From Selaginella tamariscina (lineage: Eukaryota > Streptophyta > Lycopodiopsida > Selaginellales > Selaginellaceae), in the NCBI GenBank assembly GCA_003024785.1, contig PUQB01000131.1, positions 62,001-126,000 of the forward strand: 64,000 nucleotides of DNA. The letters run 5' to 3'. Under the pieces are notes generated by a model, which was not told where the DNA came from, searched no databases, and worked only from the letters and a program-made list of their open reading frames with translations. Every line of letters begins with the position of its first letter. Position 1 is the first letter of the stretch. This document shows positions 1-12,013 of this stretch, one piece after another. The translations under genes and the position numbers were made by a program.

Positions 1-1596
1 GGTGGTGGACCGTTTCACTAAGCAGGCTCATTTCCTACCCTGCAACAAGACAGTTACAGGTCAGACAACTGCTGAGTTGGTGATCCGTGAAGTGTTCCGA
101 CATCATGGTCTTCCTGAGAGCATTGTTTCCGATCGAGGTCCACAATTCATGTCCAAGTTTTGGTGAGAGCTTCTTTGGAGTCTACAGGTTAAAGCGGATC
201 TTTCTTTATGATATCATTTGCAAACTGATGGGCAGTCAGAACGCACATTCAGACATTGAAATAGTATCTTTGTTGCTTCATCAGTTACCAGCAGGACAAC
301 TAGTTGGACCTTCTTCCAATGATGGAGTTTGCCTACAACAACTCCGTTCACGCATCTACATGACAGACACCTTTCTTTGCTCTTACAGGCCACCATCCAC
401 GTTTTGACTTTGCTCCTCCCACTTCTCCTTTTTCCGCTCCTGCAGTACAGAATCGTCTCCAGCATCTTCGTCAGGTACAGGATGATCTCTGGGTTCATCT
501 TCAACAGGCACAGGAACGATACAAGCATCATGCTGATGCTCACCGTCTGTCGGCACCTGCATATAAGATTGGTGATTTGTTGGCTTCTTCGTCAACATAT
601 TCATACCAACAGGCCTTCTTCTAAGTTGGATTTCAACGATTGGGCCCTTACAAGATTGTGGCGGAGGTCAATCCTGTAGCTTTCCGACTCGAGTTACCAT
701 CTACGGTGAAACTTCATCTTGTGTTTCACACCTCCTTGTTGGAGCCGTATCATCCTTCTTCTCTTCCCGGTCGTGCTTCTTCTCCTCCCCTTCCTGTGGT
801 CATTCATACTGAACCTGAGTACGAAGTTGCAGCCATCCTTGATTTTCGTCTTCATCGCCGCCAACTCCAATACTTGGTGGATTGGAAATGTTATTTGCCT
901 ACTGATCGCACTTGAGAACCTGCATCTAACTTACTCCATGCTTCTTCCAAAGTTACTGCCTTCCATCAGCATTATCCTGCTAAACTAGGTCCCAAAACTC
1001 GTGGAGCTCGTCTTTAGGGAGGAGGTGCTGTCATGACCCAATACAGGATTCCGGATATAGGATACGGTTGCAGGATTTTCCTACAGGATATTCCTACAGG
1101 GATTCCGGATACAGAATACAGTTGCAGGATATTCCTACAGGATATGCCTAGAGGATAAGGGACATGTGGACTCATCTTAGCCTTTGCATGTATGCAGCCA
1201 CTTTGCATGCATGCAACCACTTTTAGCACTCATGCCTAGATTAGCTCTTGGAGTTGTGAGCATAAAAGCTCCGACCTAATTGTTGTACAATCAGTTACTA
1301 TCAACACCAATCTTATTACGATCAATCTTGTCTTGTCTTGTTCTTGCCTTGTTCCTTGTTCCTTAGTCTCTCCTTATCTTGCTCCCGGATCCTGTCCTGT
1401 TCCTATCCTGTTCCTGCACCTTCCTGTCTTGCTCCCGAATCTTATTCTGTTCCAGTCTTATTCCTGGATTCTGTCCTGCACCTGGTCTTACTCCTAAGTT
1501 CCTAGTCCCTGTTTTACTCTCTGTCCTATTCCTGAGTCAAGCCTTCTTGTTCTTGGAATCCTGCTCTCTTCCTGATTCCTGGATCGTGGCTTGACA
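1..1596 (+). mobile_element. Ty3/gypsy chromovirus, 3' part (element E1)
   Basis: LTR-retrotransposon fossil entering from the left window edge. Base 1 falls inside the integrase core (VVDRFTKQAHFLP, then the DRGPQF region). It continues through the integrase C-terminus (GPYKIVAEVN, about 640) and a chromodomain (EYEVAAILDFR and LQYLVDWK, about 805-900), which places it among the chromoviruses. A purine-rich tract (about 1014-1028) precedes the 3' LTR at 1029. The coding part is broken at several points. It belongs to the same family as the elements at 2631-8698 and 54826-60935. It lies inside an older gypsy element that resumes at 1597. Confidence 0.9.
1029..1596 (+). repeat. 3' LTR of element E1
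   Basis: Starts TGTCATGACCC directly after the polypurine tract and ends GGCTTGACA, about 568 bp. Near its start are short tandem units around the word ATTCCTACAGGATAT. A promoter-like stretch (CATAAAAGCTCCGACC, about 1260) is followed by a CT-rich 3' third. The layout matches the LTRs of the two related elements in this window. No 5' LTR is visible because the element is cut by the window edge. Confidence 0.85.
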
Positions 1597-2630
1597 TTAT
1601 CGGTGACGACCACTTCCACTACTTAGTCTATAGGAATTTCTATGCTTAACACTTTGGTTCCTGAGGAGTTAGTGTTTCAACATTAGTGGATTTTCTGGAT
1701 GAATTCAATGTTACAATAGTTGCTTTGCTTGACTTTTAGTGTCTGCAAGGTGCAGAATTGTATTTGCCTTCTTTTGATGAGGTTCATGAAATTCAAAAGG
1801 TTGAGTTGTGGATACAAAAGCTTCATGATGGGTTTGAGAATCTTACATCACTTGCTGATGACTTGTTATTTATGCACTTATATTCTCAATATCGCCTTCA
1901 AGACGACCTTCTTTATTTTATAAAGATTAATCCAAATGATCATTTGTAGTTGGTGATGCCTTTAATCTTCATTTCATGTCTTCTCCATGTTTACCATGAC
2001 TCTCTGTTCTCAGTGGGCACATCGGACATTGTTATGTGATTAAAAAGCTGCACAAGTCTTTTTATTAGTTAAAGTTGCGAGGAGATGCGATCCGGTATGT
2101 GCTAATTATTTGGTGCCAAGCTCACAATACTCCCTCTTGTACTTCAGAGGGACAATTGGAATCAATTGCAGTTTTTCATTCATTTAAGTTTGTGGCGTTT
2201 GATTTGATGGTACCTTTTCCACGGTTGATTGTTGGGAATGAGTACATTGTTATTGTTTTTGACTACCTGACTCATTAAGTGGAAGTTAGTGATCTTACTA
2301 GTGAATTGCTTCTATTATTGACCACTTTTCTCCTTAATTGGGTAGTGTTTCAGCATTCTTGTCCGGAGCAGATTCTTTCGAACAATGGTCTTGTGTTTAT
2401 TTCATGTATTAACATCTTGGATAAGGATACACCACACTTTTATGAATACTTATCATCCTCAGATGGATCGTTTGGTGGAATGGCTCATTAAGACAATGAT
2501 TGCAAAGTACGTAAACTTTCAACATTCAGATTGAATGGTTATCTGTCATCTCTTTGATATGTTATGTCACTGCAGTATAGAGTTTCGTTGGTACTTCACC
2601 ATAAAAGATCTTATATGGTCATCATCAAGG
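1597..2630 (+). mobile_element. Older decayed Ty3/gypsy element, left part (O1)
   Basis: Heavily decayed pol remains. A stretch resembling the region between RNase H and integrase (YRLQDDLLYF, about 1890) is followed by integrase-like sequence (FDLMVPFPR..GNEYIVIVFDYLTH, about 2190-2275, and a later core piece to about 2490). It differs from the chromovirus family around it. The sequence is interrupted at 2630 by element E2 and resumes at 8704, so it is older than E2. Many breaks; clearly a fossil. Confidence 0.7.
2626..2630. repeat. Target-site duplication CAAGG, left copy of E2
   Basis: CAAGG directly precedes the left LTR (2631) and recurs at 8699-8703 directly after the right LTR. A 5-bp duplication is usual for Ty3/gypsy integrases, and it fixes both ends of the element. 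Confidence 0.85.
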
Positions 2631-3123
2631 TTCAAGCCACGATCCAGGAACAAGGAAGTGAGTAGGATTCTAAAAACAAGGAAGCTTGACTCAGAAGCAA
2701 GACAAGGAGCAGGACAAGAAACTAGAAACTAGGAACAAGACAGAGCAGGAGGCAAGGAGCAAAACAAGACAAGATTGATCGTAGAAAGACTGGTGTTGAT
2801 AGTAACTGATTGTACAACAATTAGGTTGGAGCTTTTATACTCACAACTCCAAGCTAATCTGGTCATGAGCTAAAAATAGTGACCTTTATCCTCTAGGCAT
2901 ATCATGTAGTATATCCTATAGGCATATCCTGTAGGAATATCCTGTAGGTATATCCTGTAGGAATATCCTGCAAGCATATCCTGTAGGTATTCTATATGCA
3001 TATCCTGTAGGAATATCTTGTAGGTATATCTTGTAGGAATATCCTGCATGCATATAGGTATATCCTATAAGCATATCCTGTAACCCGTATCCTATATCAT
3101 GCATCCTGTATCGGGTTGTGACA
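2631..3123 (-). repeat. 3' LTR of E2
   Basis: About 493 bp. It runs (minus sense) from TGTCACAACCCGATA at 3123 to GGCTTGAA at 2631. An array of roughly 12-13 bp units based on CATATCCTGTAGG occupies about 2890-3080. It is clearly similar to the LTR at 8189-8698 and to those of the E1 and E3 relatives. Confidence 0.88.
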
Positions 3124-6100
3124 GCACCTCCTCCTTAAGGACGAGTTCCATGAGTCTTGGGACCTAGTTTAGCAGGATAACACCGATGGAAAGCAGCAAT
3201 TTTGGAAGAAGCATGGAGTAAGTTGGATGCAGGTTCCCAAGTGCGATTGGTAGGCAAATAACCTTTCCAATCCCCAAGTATTGAAGTTGGTGGCAATGAA
3301 GACGAGAATCAAGGATGGCTATAACTTCGTACTCAGGTTCACCGTCAATGACCACAGAGGGGGAGGAGAAAAGCACGACTAGGAAGAGAAAAAGGATGAT
3401 ACGGCTCCAACAAAGAGGTGTGAAACACATGATGAAGTTTATCGTAGATGGTAATTCAAGTCGAAAAGCTACAAGATTGACCTCAGCTGCAATCCTATAA
3501 GGGCCCAATCATTGAAAATCCAACTTAAAAGAAGGCCTGTTGGTGCGAATATGCGATGAAGAAGTCACACGAGATCACCAGTCTAGTATGCAGGTGCTGG
3601 TTGACGATAAGCATCAGCATAACGCTTGTACCATTCCTGTGCCTGTTGAAGATGAACCCAAAGATCCTCATGTACCTGACGAAGATGCTGGAGACGATCA
3701 TGTACTGCAGGAGCGGAAGAAGAGAGAAGCAAGAGCAAAGTCAAAACATGGATGGTAGCCTGTAAGAGCAAAGAAAGGTGTCTGGCATGTAGATGCGTGA
3801 ATGGATTGTTGTAGGCAAACTCCGCCATTGGAAGAAGGTCCAACTAGTTGTCCTTTGGTAACTGATGAAGCAGCGAAGATATTGCTCCAAGGTCTGAATC
3901 GTGCGTTCTGACTGCCCATCAGTTTGTGGATGGTATCCTAAAGAAAGGTTCGCTTTAACCTGTAGATTCTGGAGAAGTTCTCGCCAAAACTTGGACATGA
4001 ATTGTGGGCCTCGATCAAAAACAATGTTCTCAGGAAGACCATGGTGTCGGAATATTTCGCGGATCACCAACTCAGCGGTTGTCTGGCCTATACCAGTCTT
4101 GTGACATGGTAAGAAATGAGCCTGTTTGGTGAAACGGTCAACCACCACAAGAACTGCATCAAATCCACGAGAAGGAGGAAGATCTGTGAGGAAATCCATA
4201 GAAATGGATCTCCAAGGAGCAGAAGGAACAGGAAGAGGACGAAGAAGACCAGAGGGCGCGTGATGAGGCATCTTCGATCTATTACAGGTGTCACAACTCT
4301 GTACAAACTTGTCCACAAAACCTCGCAACCCAGGCCACCAATAGTTGCGAGTCACCAACTCAATTATCTTAGCCACACCAAAATGTCCTGTAGCCAGGGT
4401 ATCATGACAATCCTGTACCACACGAATCCTACAAACACCAATAAGAACGTACAAGAGACCTTCCGGTACAGGAGTCCGTCCTGTATGGCAAACAACTTGT
4501 AGTTTATACGGGAACTGGAGGAAGAGGAACTTGCGATGTCAGGACTAATGTGTGAAAACACATTCCTTGCCAAGTCGTCTGTAGCCAACTGCAAACGGAT
4601 GTCCTGTAGGAGTGTGGAATCTGCTGGAGCCTGATGAACTTGTAGTGCTGCAAGCCGAAGTTGATCAGGACCTAGCTTTTGACAGTCATATGCAGGATCG
4701 CTCGGGGTCGGTGCAAAGTAAGAGCATAAACAATGCATTTGCCTTGCCATTTCAAAAATCAGGCATGTAGATGATGACAAAATCAAAATATGATAGGAAC
4801 TCTGCCCACCTAGCCTGTCGCCAACTGAGAACTCGAGCCGTTTGAAAATACTCCAGGTTCTTGTGATCCGTAAGAACTTGTACAGATGCGCAGCACCTTC
4901 CAGGAAATGTCACCACTCCTCAAACGAATCCACAATGGCCTTGAGTTCCTTATCATGAATCTCGTAATTGATCTCCGCCAAAAGGAACTTACGAGAGTGA
5001 AAAGCTACATGATGAAGCAACTTGTCTTCTCCAACTTGTGATAGAACAGATCCTACTGCAAAATCCGAGGCATTTGCTTCAATGAAGAAGGGACGAGAAG
5101 GATCATGATGTGCTAAAATTGGAGCTGTCGTGAAGGCGTCCTTGACTGTTGTGAATGCATGTTCCGCCTTGTCGGACTAAGAGAACACTCCTGTGCGCTT
5201 GGTGAGTTTTGTGAGTGGAAGTATACGCTTGGAGAAGTCCTGTATGAAACGCCTGTAAAAGTTTGTAAAGCCAAGGAAACATTGTATGTCTCGTATAAAC
5301 TTGGGCCTCTCCCACTCCGCAATAGTCTTCACCTTGTGCATGTTCATGGAAATGCCAGCAAGAGAGACGATATAGCCCAAGAACTCTACAGTATCCCTGT
5401 CAAAGAAACACTTCTCCAACTTCGCATACAGGCCATGCTCGCGAAGCCTCTGTAGGACTAGTCATACATGCTTGTCATGAGCTGCCTGGTCCTTGGAGAA
5501 AATCAAAATGTCATCGAGGTAGATTACCACAAACTGGTCCAAGAAGTCACGAAAGATGTTGTTCACCATGTGTTGGAACATGCATTGGTAAGTCCAAAAG
5601 GCATCACCGTGTACTCGAAGTGTCCATACCTTGTACAAAAGGCAGTCTTCCACTCATCGCCTGGACGAATCCGTACAAGATTGTAAGCCCCTCGTAAGTC
5701 GATCTTCGTGAACACCTTTACTCCTTGCAGTCGATTGAGAAGTTCCAGGATCAATGGCAACAGGTACCAGTTCCGAATGGTGACTTGATTCAAATCTTTA
5801 TAGTTCACAACCAAACGCAAACTCCCATCTTTCTTCTTAACAAAGAAGATAGGTGCTCCTACAGGGGACTTTGAGTGACAAATGAAGCTGGATGCCAAGT
5901 TTTCCTCGATGTACTGACGAAGAATCTCCAATTCTGTAGGTGACAATGCATAAATTGGTCCGAACGGTGGAGTCTTTCCTTCCACAAGATCGATAGGACA
6001 GTTGTAGGACCTGTGAACAGGAAAAACTGTAGCCTTGTACTTGTCAAAAACGTCCTAAAAGAAGTGATACTTGGATGGCAGGGAAGAAGGAGGAGAAGAA

Positions 6101-8188
6101 GAAGGAACAGGAGAAGGAGATTGAAAAACAGGGGAGTCAGATACAAGAAATGTAAAAGAGAACGTAGGAGTTATTTGAAAGGCAAAAAGATGAAAAGGAA
6201 CAGAATCAGTGGCAAGTTCATGCATGGTAGTGGTAAAAACTCGGAGAGGAGACGGAGGGAGCTGTGATTGAAAAATAGGAAGGATCTTGAGGGGTGGAAC
6301 AGAAGAAGAGTAATGAAAAGAGGCAAAATTGAGAAAAACATGTGTGGATGTTGACAAGTGTACAAGATTGGAAGAATCTTGTACAGAAGTTCGTGGATGC
6401 ACATGAGTGAGGAGAGCCTGTGAGTGTGTTGACAAACCAATAGGAGGTGGGTCCTGTTGAGGATGAACCTTCCACACTGATACAGGATTGGAAGAACCCT
6501 GTACAGGAATCCGTGAACTTACAAGAGTGGAAAGAGCCTACGAATGTGCTGAGGAACTGACATGAGGTGAATCCTGTCGAGGAGGAGTCTTCAACACTGA
6601 TATAGGAACAGGCACGGTCAATTCTGTAGCTTGTACTACCTCAGACACTAAGGATGTATCCTGCACACAAGAAGGTACAGGATTAATCCTGGTTGCCGGA
6701 GAGGAAAACATGAGCGTCCTAGACCTCTAGTCGATCTGAGGATTTGCAACAATGAACCATGGCATGCCCAAAATGATGGGAGTCGACCAAGTCTTGATCA
6801 AGTTGAAGGAAATCGAATAGTTGAATGCACCATGACTGCAAGAGAGAGGTTTGGTAGCATGGGTAACTGTGCTAGAAGCAATCAGACGACCATCAGCCAC
6901 CTCTACAGAAACTGCACGTTTCAACTTCACCATTGGAATGCCATGTTAAGTTGTAAAAGTGTCATCCATGAAGCATGCATTTGCACCAATGTCTAACAGG
7001 GCAAACTCCTTGAGCTCTCGATTATTAAGATGAATGTGTACAGAAAACTTGAGTGATGGAATGGTATGAGCAGCACCAATGGAGCCTGCACCTATGTTCA
7101 ACTTCGTGGCTCCTAGACAAAGTGAACATTGAAATTTTCTGATTGAACTTCAGCTTTAGCTTCAACTTCACACGTCTTGAACTTCCTGGCTTTAATAGGA
7201 CATTCCACCGCCTTGTGTCCTGCTTCACCACAATACAAACATAGATTCTCACTGTGGCGATGTTGCTTCTCAGCATTGGAAAGTGAGTCACACTTGTATT
7301 TCTCAATCTCCATAGGAACTACTCTAGAAGGTGTCGCAGGAGTATGTACCACAGCTGCAGGATTGGTTTGCAGGAACTATTGACGGGATTTTTCCTGACG
7401 ACATTCAAACAAGCGGTTGTCGTAGCAAACGGCCTGTTGCATGATCTCCGCTAATGTTTGGGCATCCGGTAACGTAAGGAGAAGGTCCTTAACATCATCC
7501 CTCAACCCAAAACGGAAAGTGTTCAATAAATGCAGTCTCGTCCCATGGAATGTTCGTGCAAAGTTGTTGAAATTCGGATGCATAGATGAAAGTTGGTCGA
7601 GATCCTTATGTGAGCTTTCATAACTTCGTGCATGCGGAACGGTACTTATCGGGATCTCCAAAGCAAGCTTCAAAGGTAGCCACGAAACCTTCAAAGTCTT
7701 CCATCAATGGGTTGTCACGCTCCAGCAAAGGGGCAACCCAAGCCCGTGGAGATCCAACTAGTAAGGATGCCAAAAGGCCAACCTTTTGTGCATCAGTTGA
7801 GTAGCGGCGTGGTTGCATGCGGATCAAAAGCCTGATCACAACCCTTGAAAATCAGCACGATTGCCATTGAACTTTTCCGGCATGCTGATCTTCGGCTCCG
7901 AAGAAGTGTTTAATGGAGAGGAAACCATAGATGCTTGAGAGAGAGCTTGCGCAGCAGCCTTGGAGGATGCATCAGCAGCTGCATACGCCACATTGGTGGA
8001 ACCTTGCAGATCTATGACCACTTGGCACAAAGTGGCCAGCTCATGAAGCAATATTTGGTGCTCGCGTTGAAATTGCTCAAAATCGGCCATGATCTATGAA
8101 AGAGAAAAGAAGAAAAACGAAGGAGAAGAATTAATGAAAAAAAGTAGCTGGAAATCGGAAAGTTATGAAAGTAGTTACTATCAAACTA

Positions 8189-8698
8189 TCAAGTCACGAT
8201 CCAGGAACAAGGAAGTGAGCAGGATTTCGAGAACAAGGAAGCTTGACTCAGAAGTAGGACAAGGAGCAAGACATGGAATAGGACAAGAAACTAAGAACCA
8301 GGAACAAAACAAGAGCAGGAGGCAAGGAGCAAGACAAGAGCAAGAGGCAAGGAGCAAGACAAAACAAGATTGATTGTAGAAAAATTGGTGTTGATAGTAA
8401 CTGATTGTACAACAATTAGGTCGGAGCTTTTATACTCATAACTCCAAACTAATCTGGTCATGAGCTAAAAATAGTGACCCTTATCCTCTAGGCATATCAT
8501 GTAGTATATCCTATAGGTATCCTGTAGGAATATCTTGTAGGTATATCCTGTAGGAATATCCTGCAGGCATATCCTGTAGGTATATCCTATATGCATATCC
8601 TGTAGAAATATCTTATAGGAATATTCTATAAAACATATCCTATAGGCATATCCTGTAACCCGTATCCTGTATCCTGCATCCTATATCGGGTCGTGACA
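8189..8698 (-). repeat. 5' LTR of E2
   Basis: About 510 bp, starting TGTCACGACCCGATATAGG (minus sense, from 8698). It carries the same CATATCCTGTAGG-type array (about 8480-8650) in the U3-like part. Similarity to 2631-3123 extends over the whole length, with substitutions and small length differences. Confidence 0.88.
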
Positions 8699-8703
8699 CA
8701 AGG
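8699..8703. repeat. Target-site duplication CAAGG, right copy of E2
   Basis: Matches 2626-2630; together they bracket element E2. Confidence 0.85.
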
Positions 8704-9185
8704 GTTACCAATAAAGTTGGGTCTACCTTCATGTTTGCCACGAGTTGTTGACACTAGGTCTTGGGATTAGTATTTTACAAGCATTCTTTCATTGGTTCGA
8801 GTGGAGCCTATGAAACACTTAGGCTACATACAATGGGGCAACAACGGCTTTACAACTCTCATCATGTCCACATATGTAGTACAAGGTGGATGAGTTGGTG
8901 TAGATTCATTTTTCTAAGTTTATGATACATGGTTTGGCTAAGAGTCTCCTTACTCAGTTAAAGGGATCATATCAAGTGATGTGACATGTTAAGCCGCAAG
9001 TTTATGAGTTTCGGCATGATATTCAATTCAATCCTCCGAAGATTATGCATGTGCAATGCTTGAAGCATTTCGATTAAGAACAAGTTGTGTCACATACAAA
9101 TCCATTGATGCCTCATCCTGATGTTCCTCTAGATCCACCTTACCAATAGTTCATCCTTCCAAGAGGAGAGGATGCTTAAATGTTT
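8704..9185 (+). mobile_element. Older decayed gypsy element, right part (O1)
   Basis: Integrase C-terminal-like remains (KFMIHGLAKSLLTQLKGSYQV, about 8915-8980) continuing the plus-strand element interrupted by E2. After about 9180 the sequence turns into AT-rich non-coding DNA. No LTR end could be identified. Decayed fossil. Confidence 0.55.
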
Positions 9186-10082
9186 AGGTGTATAGTTCCA
9201 ATGTTATATATATATTAGTGTAATAGGATTTTAATAGGTATCATATTAGTTTCAATCTTAATTACTCACTCTTGTATATATAAATTAGAGTTTTGAATTA
9301 ATACAATATACACATTTTTATATTCCTAGCTTTCACAAAGCTATTATAAAAATAATAAAAGAATAGCATAGATAAAAACAAATTTGGTATATGTATTTTT
9401 CTACTATATCAAATAGAACAATAGTTTCACATAATTAATTATTCTTAATAATTTATTTTTCTATATTTATAAATTTCAAATAGTCATTATAAACTAAATT
9501 AAAAGAAAATTAGTTTTTCATTTTGCTTGCGTGTATGTCAAAATTTAAAATATACATTTATTCGTGTACGGACATATCTTTGTCGTACTTTAAAAGCTTG
9601 AATCTAAAAATTTAAATTAAAGTTAAATTGAAAATCTATAAATATTATAGATAATAAATTATGTTAAAATATATATATGTTAAAATATATATAATGAATA
9701 AATGAAAGTTGTGTTATACAACACTCCCTTAATCATAACTAATTAAAGTTAATGATTTCATATGGATTTAGAAGAAAACTTTCACGGTTAATGCATTTCC
9801 TTTATATATAATATATAAATTTTCTTAAATGCATGTGATTTTTAATATTTGTCAATTAATTAATTACTACCATCGTATATAAATATATATCTTTATATCA
9901 GGGAAATTAGGTAAAAACAAAAGAGGGAACTCTTGTTAACAATCATACACTACTAAATAGATAAATCTCTCTATGTATGACATACATAAATATAAATATA
10001 TATATATATATATATATATTATATTCATTTTATGTATTAATATACAATTTTTCAAAATGTTTAAAACCTTAACATGGATTTT
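9186..10082. other. AT-rich intergenic DNA upstream of the PHR-like gene
   Basis: Roughly 900 bp of very AT-rich sequence with TA-rich runs (for example about 9990-10020). It holds no credible reading frame. It presumably contains the distal promoter of the gene starting at 10136, but no specific element is claimed. Confidence 0.6.
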
Positions 10083-10115
10083 AGGGTTCTAATAGAACCC
10101 TTTTAGGGTTTAGGG
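10083..10115 (+). promoter_or_regulatory. 5'-leader hairpin and telobox upstream of PHR-like gene
   Basis: A perfect inverted repeat AGGGTTCT-AAT-AGAACCCT (10083-10101) is followed by TTTTAGGGTTTAGGG (10101-10115), a telobox-type motif. It ends about 20 bp before the start codon. Teloboxes near transcription starts are common in plant growth-related genes; function here is inferred. Confidence 0.45.
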
Positions 10116-10135
10116 CAGGCACAGAGGAGTGTCGG

Positions 10136-11650
10136 ATGGATACGCATATGCCCGTGGCTTGCTTTCATGAATCCGATCACACATCGCAGCAATCCCCAGT
10201 TCTTGAGCAGCCCATCGAACCCAATTCGTCATCGCAGCTGCAGTTGAAGCAGGAGGCTGAACTCGAGCACATAGAGGCATTGCTAAACAGTAATTTTCCC
10301 GAGGGAATGAATCTAACAAAGCCCGAGTCGGAAAATTTCCCACTCGGATCCGATAGACCCACCTGGGCCGAGCTTCTTCCCGAAGACGGCGTAATTGATT
10401 CTTGGACTGGATTTGCCAATCAAAACGGCGATATACAGGTATTACATACTTACATGTCCTTGTACCATCATTATTAAATACTCGTCAGAATGTATTGATC
10501 ATGGACTTATTAGAATCACATCTACTACTGTTATAAAGACATAATCATATGCATACTGATGGAAATATTGAGCAGAACAATCTAGTTGGACAGGCATCGA
10601 CATCTGCCGGTAATAATTCTCCCAGTCCCACGCTAAAGCAACGGCTGAGATGGACTCCTGAGCTCCATGAGAGATTCGTTGATGCCGTCATCAAGCTTGG
10701 TGGTGCAGAAAGTATATATCACATATGCATATATGCATAAGCATGTATTTATGTATGCACACCTGCATTATGTGTGTGTGTGTGTGTAGTATGTATGTAT
10801 GCATACATGGGTATGTTCTGTATATGTGTATATGTGTGTCCACATCTCTCTCTCTCGTATGTGGATGCAGTATGCGTGTGTCTACGTCCATACCTATGCT
10901 GTGTGCATCGAATATACACGAACACACACACACGCACGTGCATGAACTGAATATTCTAATGGTTTCAGAAGCCACACCAAAAGCGATTTTGACTGTCATG
11001 GATGTACATGGAATCAATATTCTTCATGTGAAAAGTCATCTTCAGGTATTTAAACTAATGCGTGACTATTGTTATAACTCTAACTTGAAATCTGTCCTCT
11101 ACAACATTTATATCTGCAACCTTAAATTTAAAACACTTTGTAATATTTGCTTATAATTATAACTTATATAATATACAAATATTTTCATTTAAACCTTGAA
11201 TATTTTTCTATTGATTAGAAATATAGTTTTTGAAGTTTGAAAATGAAAATGCTGTTTTGCAGAAATACCGTCTTGTAAAGGATATTCCTAATTATGGTGA
11301 AGGTAATTGAATGATTTTATTTAGCCAAGGCTCTGATTTAAGCTGTTTTCCTTTCGCAGCAAAAACCTGAGAAGAAACGAAACTCTGCTCCTAATCTGGA
11401 CGGGTAAGTTCTCATACATACACGTATATGTGTCTGTGCGTGTGTTATAGAATGTGTATGTGAAGGGCCATAACTTGATATCTAATTATCAGAGGATCTC
11501 AAGTCACAGAGGCGTTAAGGTTGCAAATAGAAGTCCAAAAGCAGCTACACGCACAGCTTGAGGTAAATAATGTAATTGTGTGTGTGTGTGTCTGTATGCG
11601 TGCAGTACGTTTTACTCTGGTCATGACGTGAACCTCTTAATACAACTCTG

Positions 11651-11691
<41 letters not shown>

Positions 11692-12013
11692 ATATGCGCG
11701 CACACGCACACGCACACACATATATACAGAGAGGTTATACGTGTTGTTTGTACAGATACAAAGGCAATTGCAGCTACAGATAGAAGCACAGGCTAAGAGT
11801 TTAAAGACTATGATGGAGATGCAAAATAAGAAGGTCGACGCGGACAAAGGTAATAAAGAAGGTGGCGAAGTAGCATGTACAACAGTGACAGAGGCAGGAA
11901 GAACAGCGAGTGTATGCTCTGATGCCGAGTTTAACCCCGTGATTAACCCAGTAATTAAGAAGCTTAAGACAGGTGATCAAAAGGTAATTAACATCGTTGA
12001 AGACGAGGAATAA
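10136..12013 (+). CDS. PHR1-like: PHR1-like MYB-CC transcription factor
   Basis: Nuclear transcription factor of the phosphate-starvation-response type. Exons: 10136-10438, 10576-10711, 10969-11045, 11263-11302, a short exon ending at 11403, 11493-11562 and 11756-12013, giving about 314 residues. The N-terminal part has the PHR-like stretch PTWAELLPEDG..DSWTGF (residues about 76-94). Exons 2-4 encode the single GARP-type MYB repeat (LRWTPELHERFVDAV, KATPKAILTVM, HVKSHLQKYRLVKD). Exons 6-7 encode the MYB-CC coiled coil (TEALRLQIEVQKQLHAQLE, LQLQIEAQAKSL). In other plants such proteins bind GNATATNC sites and are restrained by SPX proteins. Oddity: the strong acceptor at 11359 puts the short exon out of frame across an A5 run (11361-11365). 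Either one A is extra, or the weaker acceptor at 11341-11342 is used. The first ATG at 10136 opens the only frame that splices into the domain. Confidence 0.9.

Larger units (their letters stand above)
2631..8698 (-). mobile_element. Near full-length Ty3/gypsy chromovirus (element E2)
   Basis: A structurally complete but broken LTR retrotransposon on the minus strand. In element order: 5' LTR 8189-8698; gag about 8090-7377; CCHC zinc knuckle (CLYCGEAGHKAVEC, about 7240-7200); aspartic protease around 7000-6720 (ending ILGMPWFIV); reverse transcriptase about 5985-5180; RNase H about 5170-4790; integrase about 4454-3700 with HHCC-type and catalytic-core regions; chromodomain about 3330-3200 (EYEVIAILDSR); polypurine tract about 3140-3124; 3' LTR 2631-3123. 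The domain order PR-RT-RH-IN-chromodomain is that of chromoviruses. The LTRs differ by many substitutions, mainly transitions, so the insertion is moderately old. The coding region has several breaks. No tRNA-primer site could be named with confidence. Confidence 0.93.

Noticed and set aside
2888-3080. CRISPR-like look of regularly spaced CATATCCTGTAGG units
   Set aside because: Units are directly adjacent with no unique spacers, occur in every LTR of the family, and the context is a plant genome.
8160-8190. tRNA primer-binding site of element E2
   Set aside because: The sequence just inside the 5' LTR does not match the usual methionine-tRNA primer site convincingly, so none is annotated.
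10725-11156. 143-codon open frame through TG/CA microsatellites
   Set aside because: It spans an intron and overlaps a PHR-like exon. Its residues are mostly Cys/Val/His/Thr from dinucleotide repeats. Splice sites on both sides show this is intron plus exon read-through.
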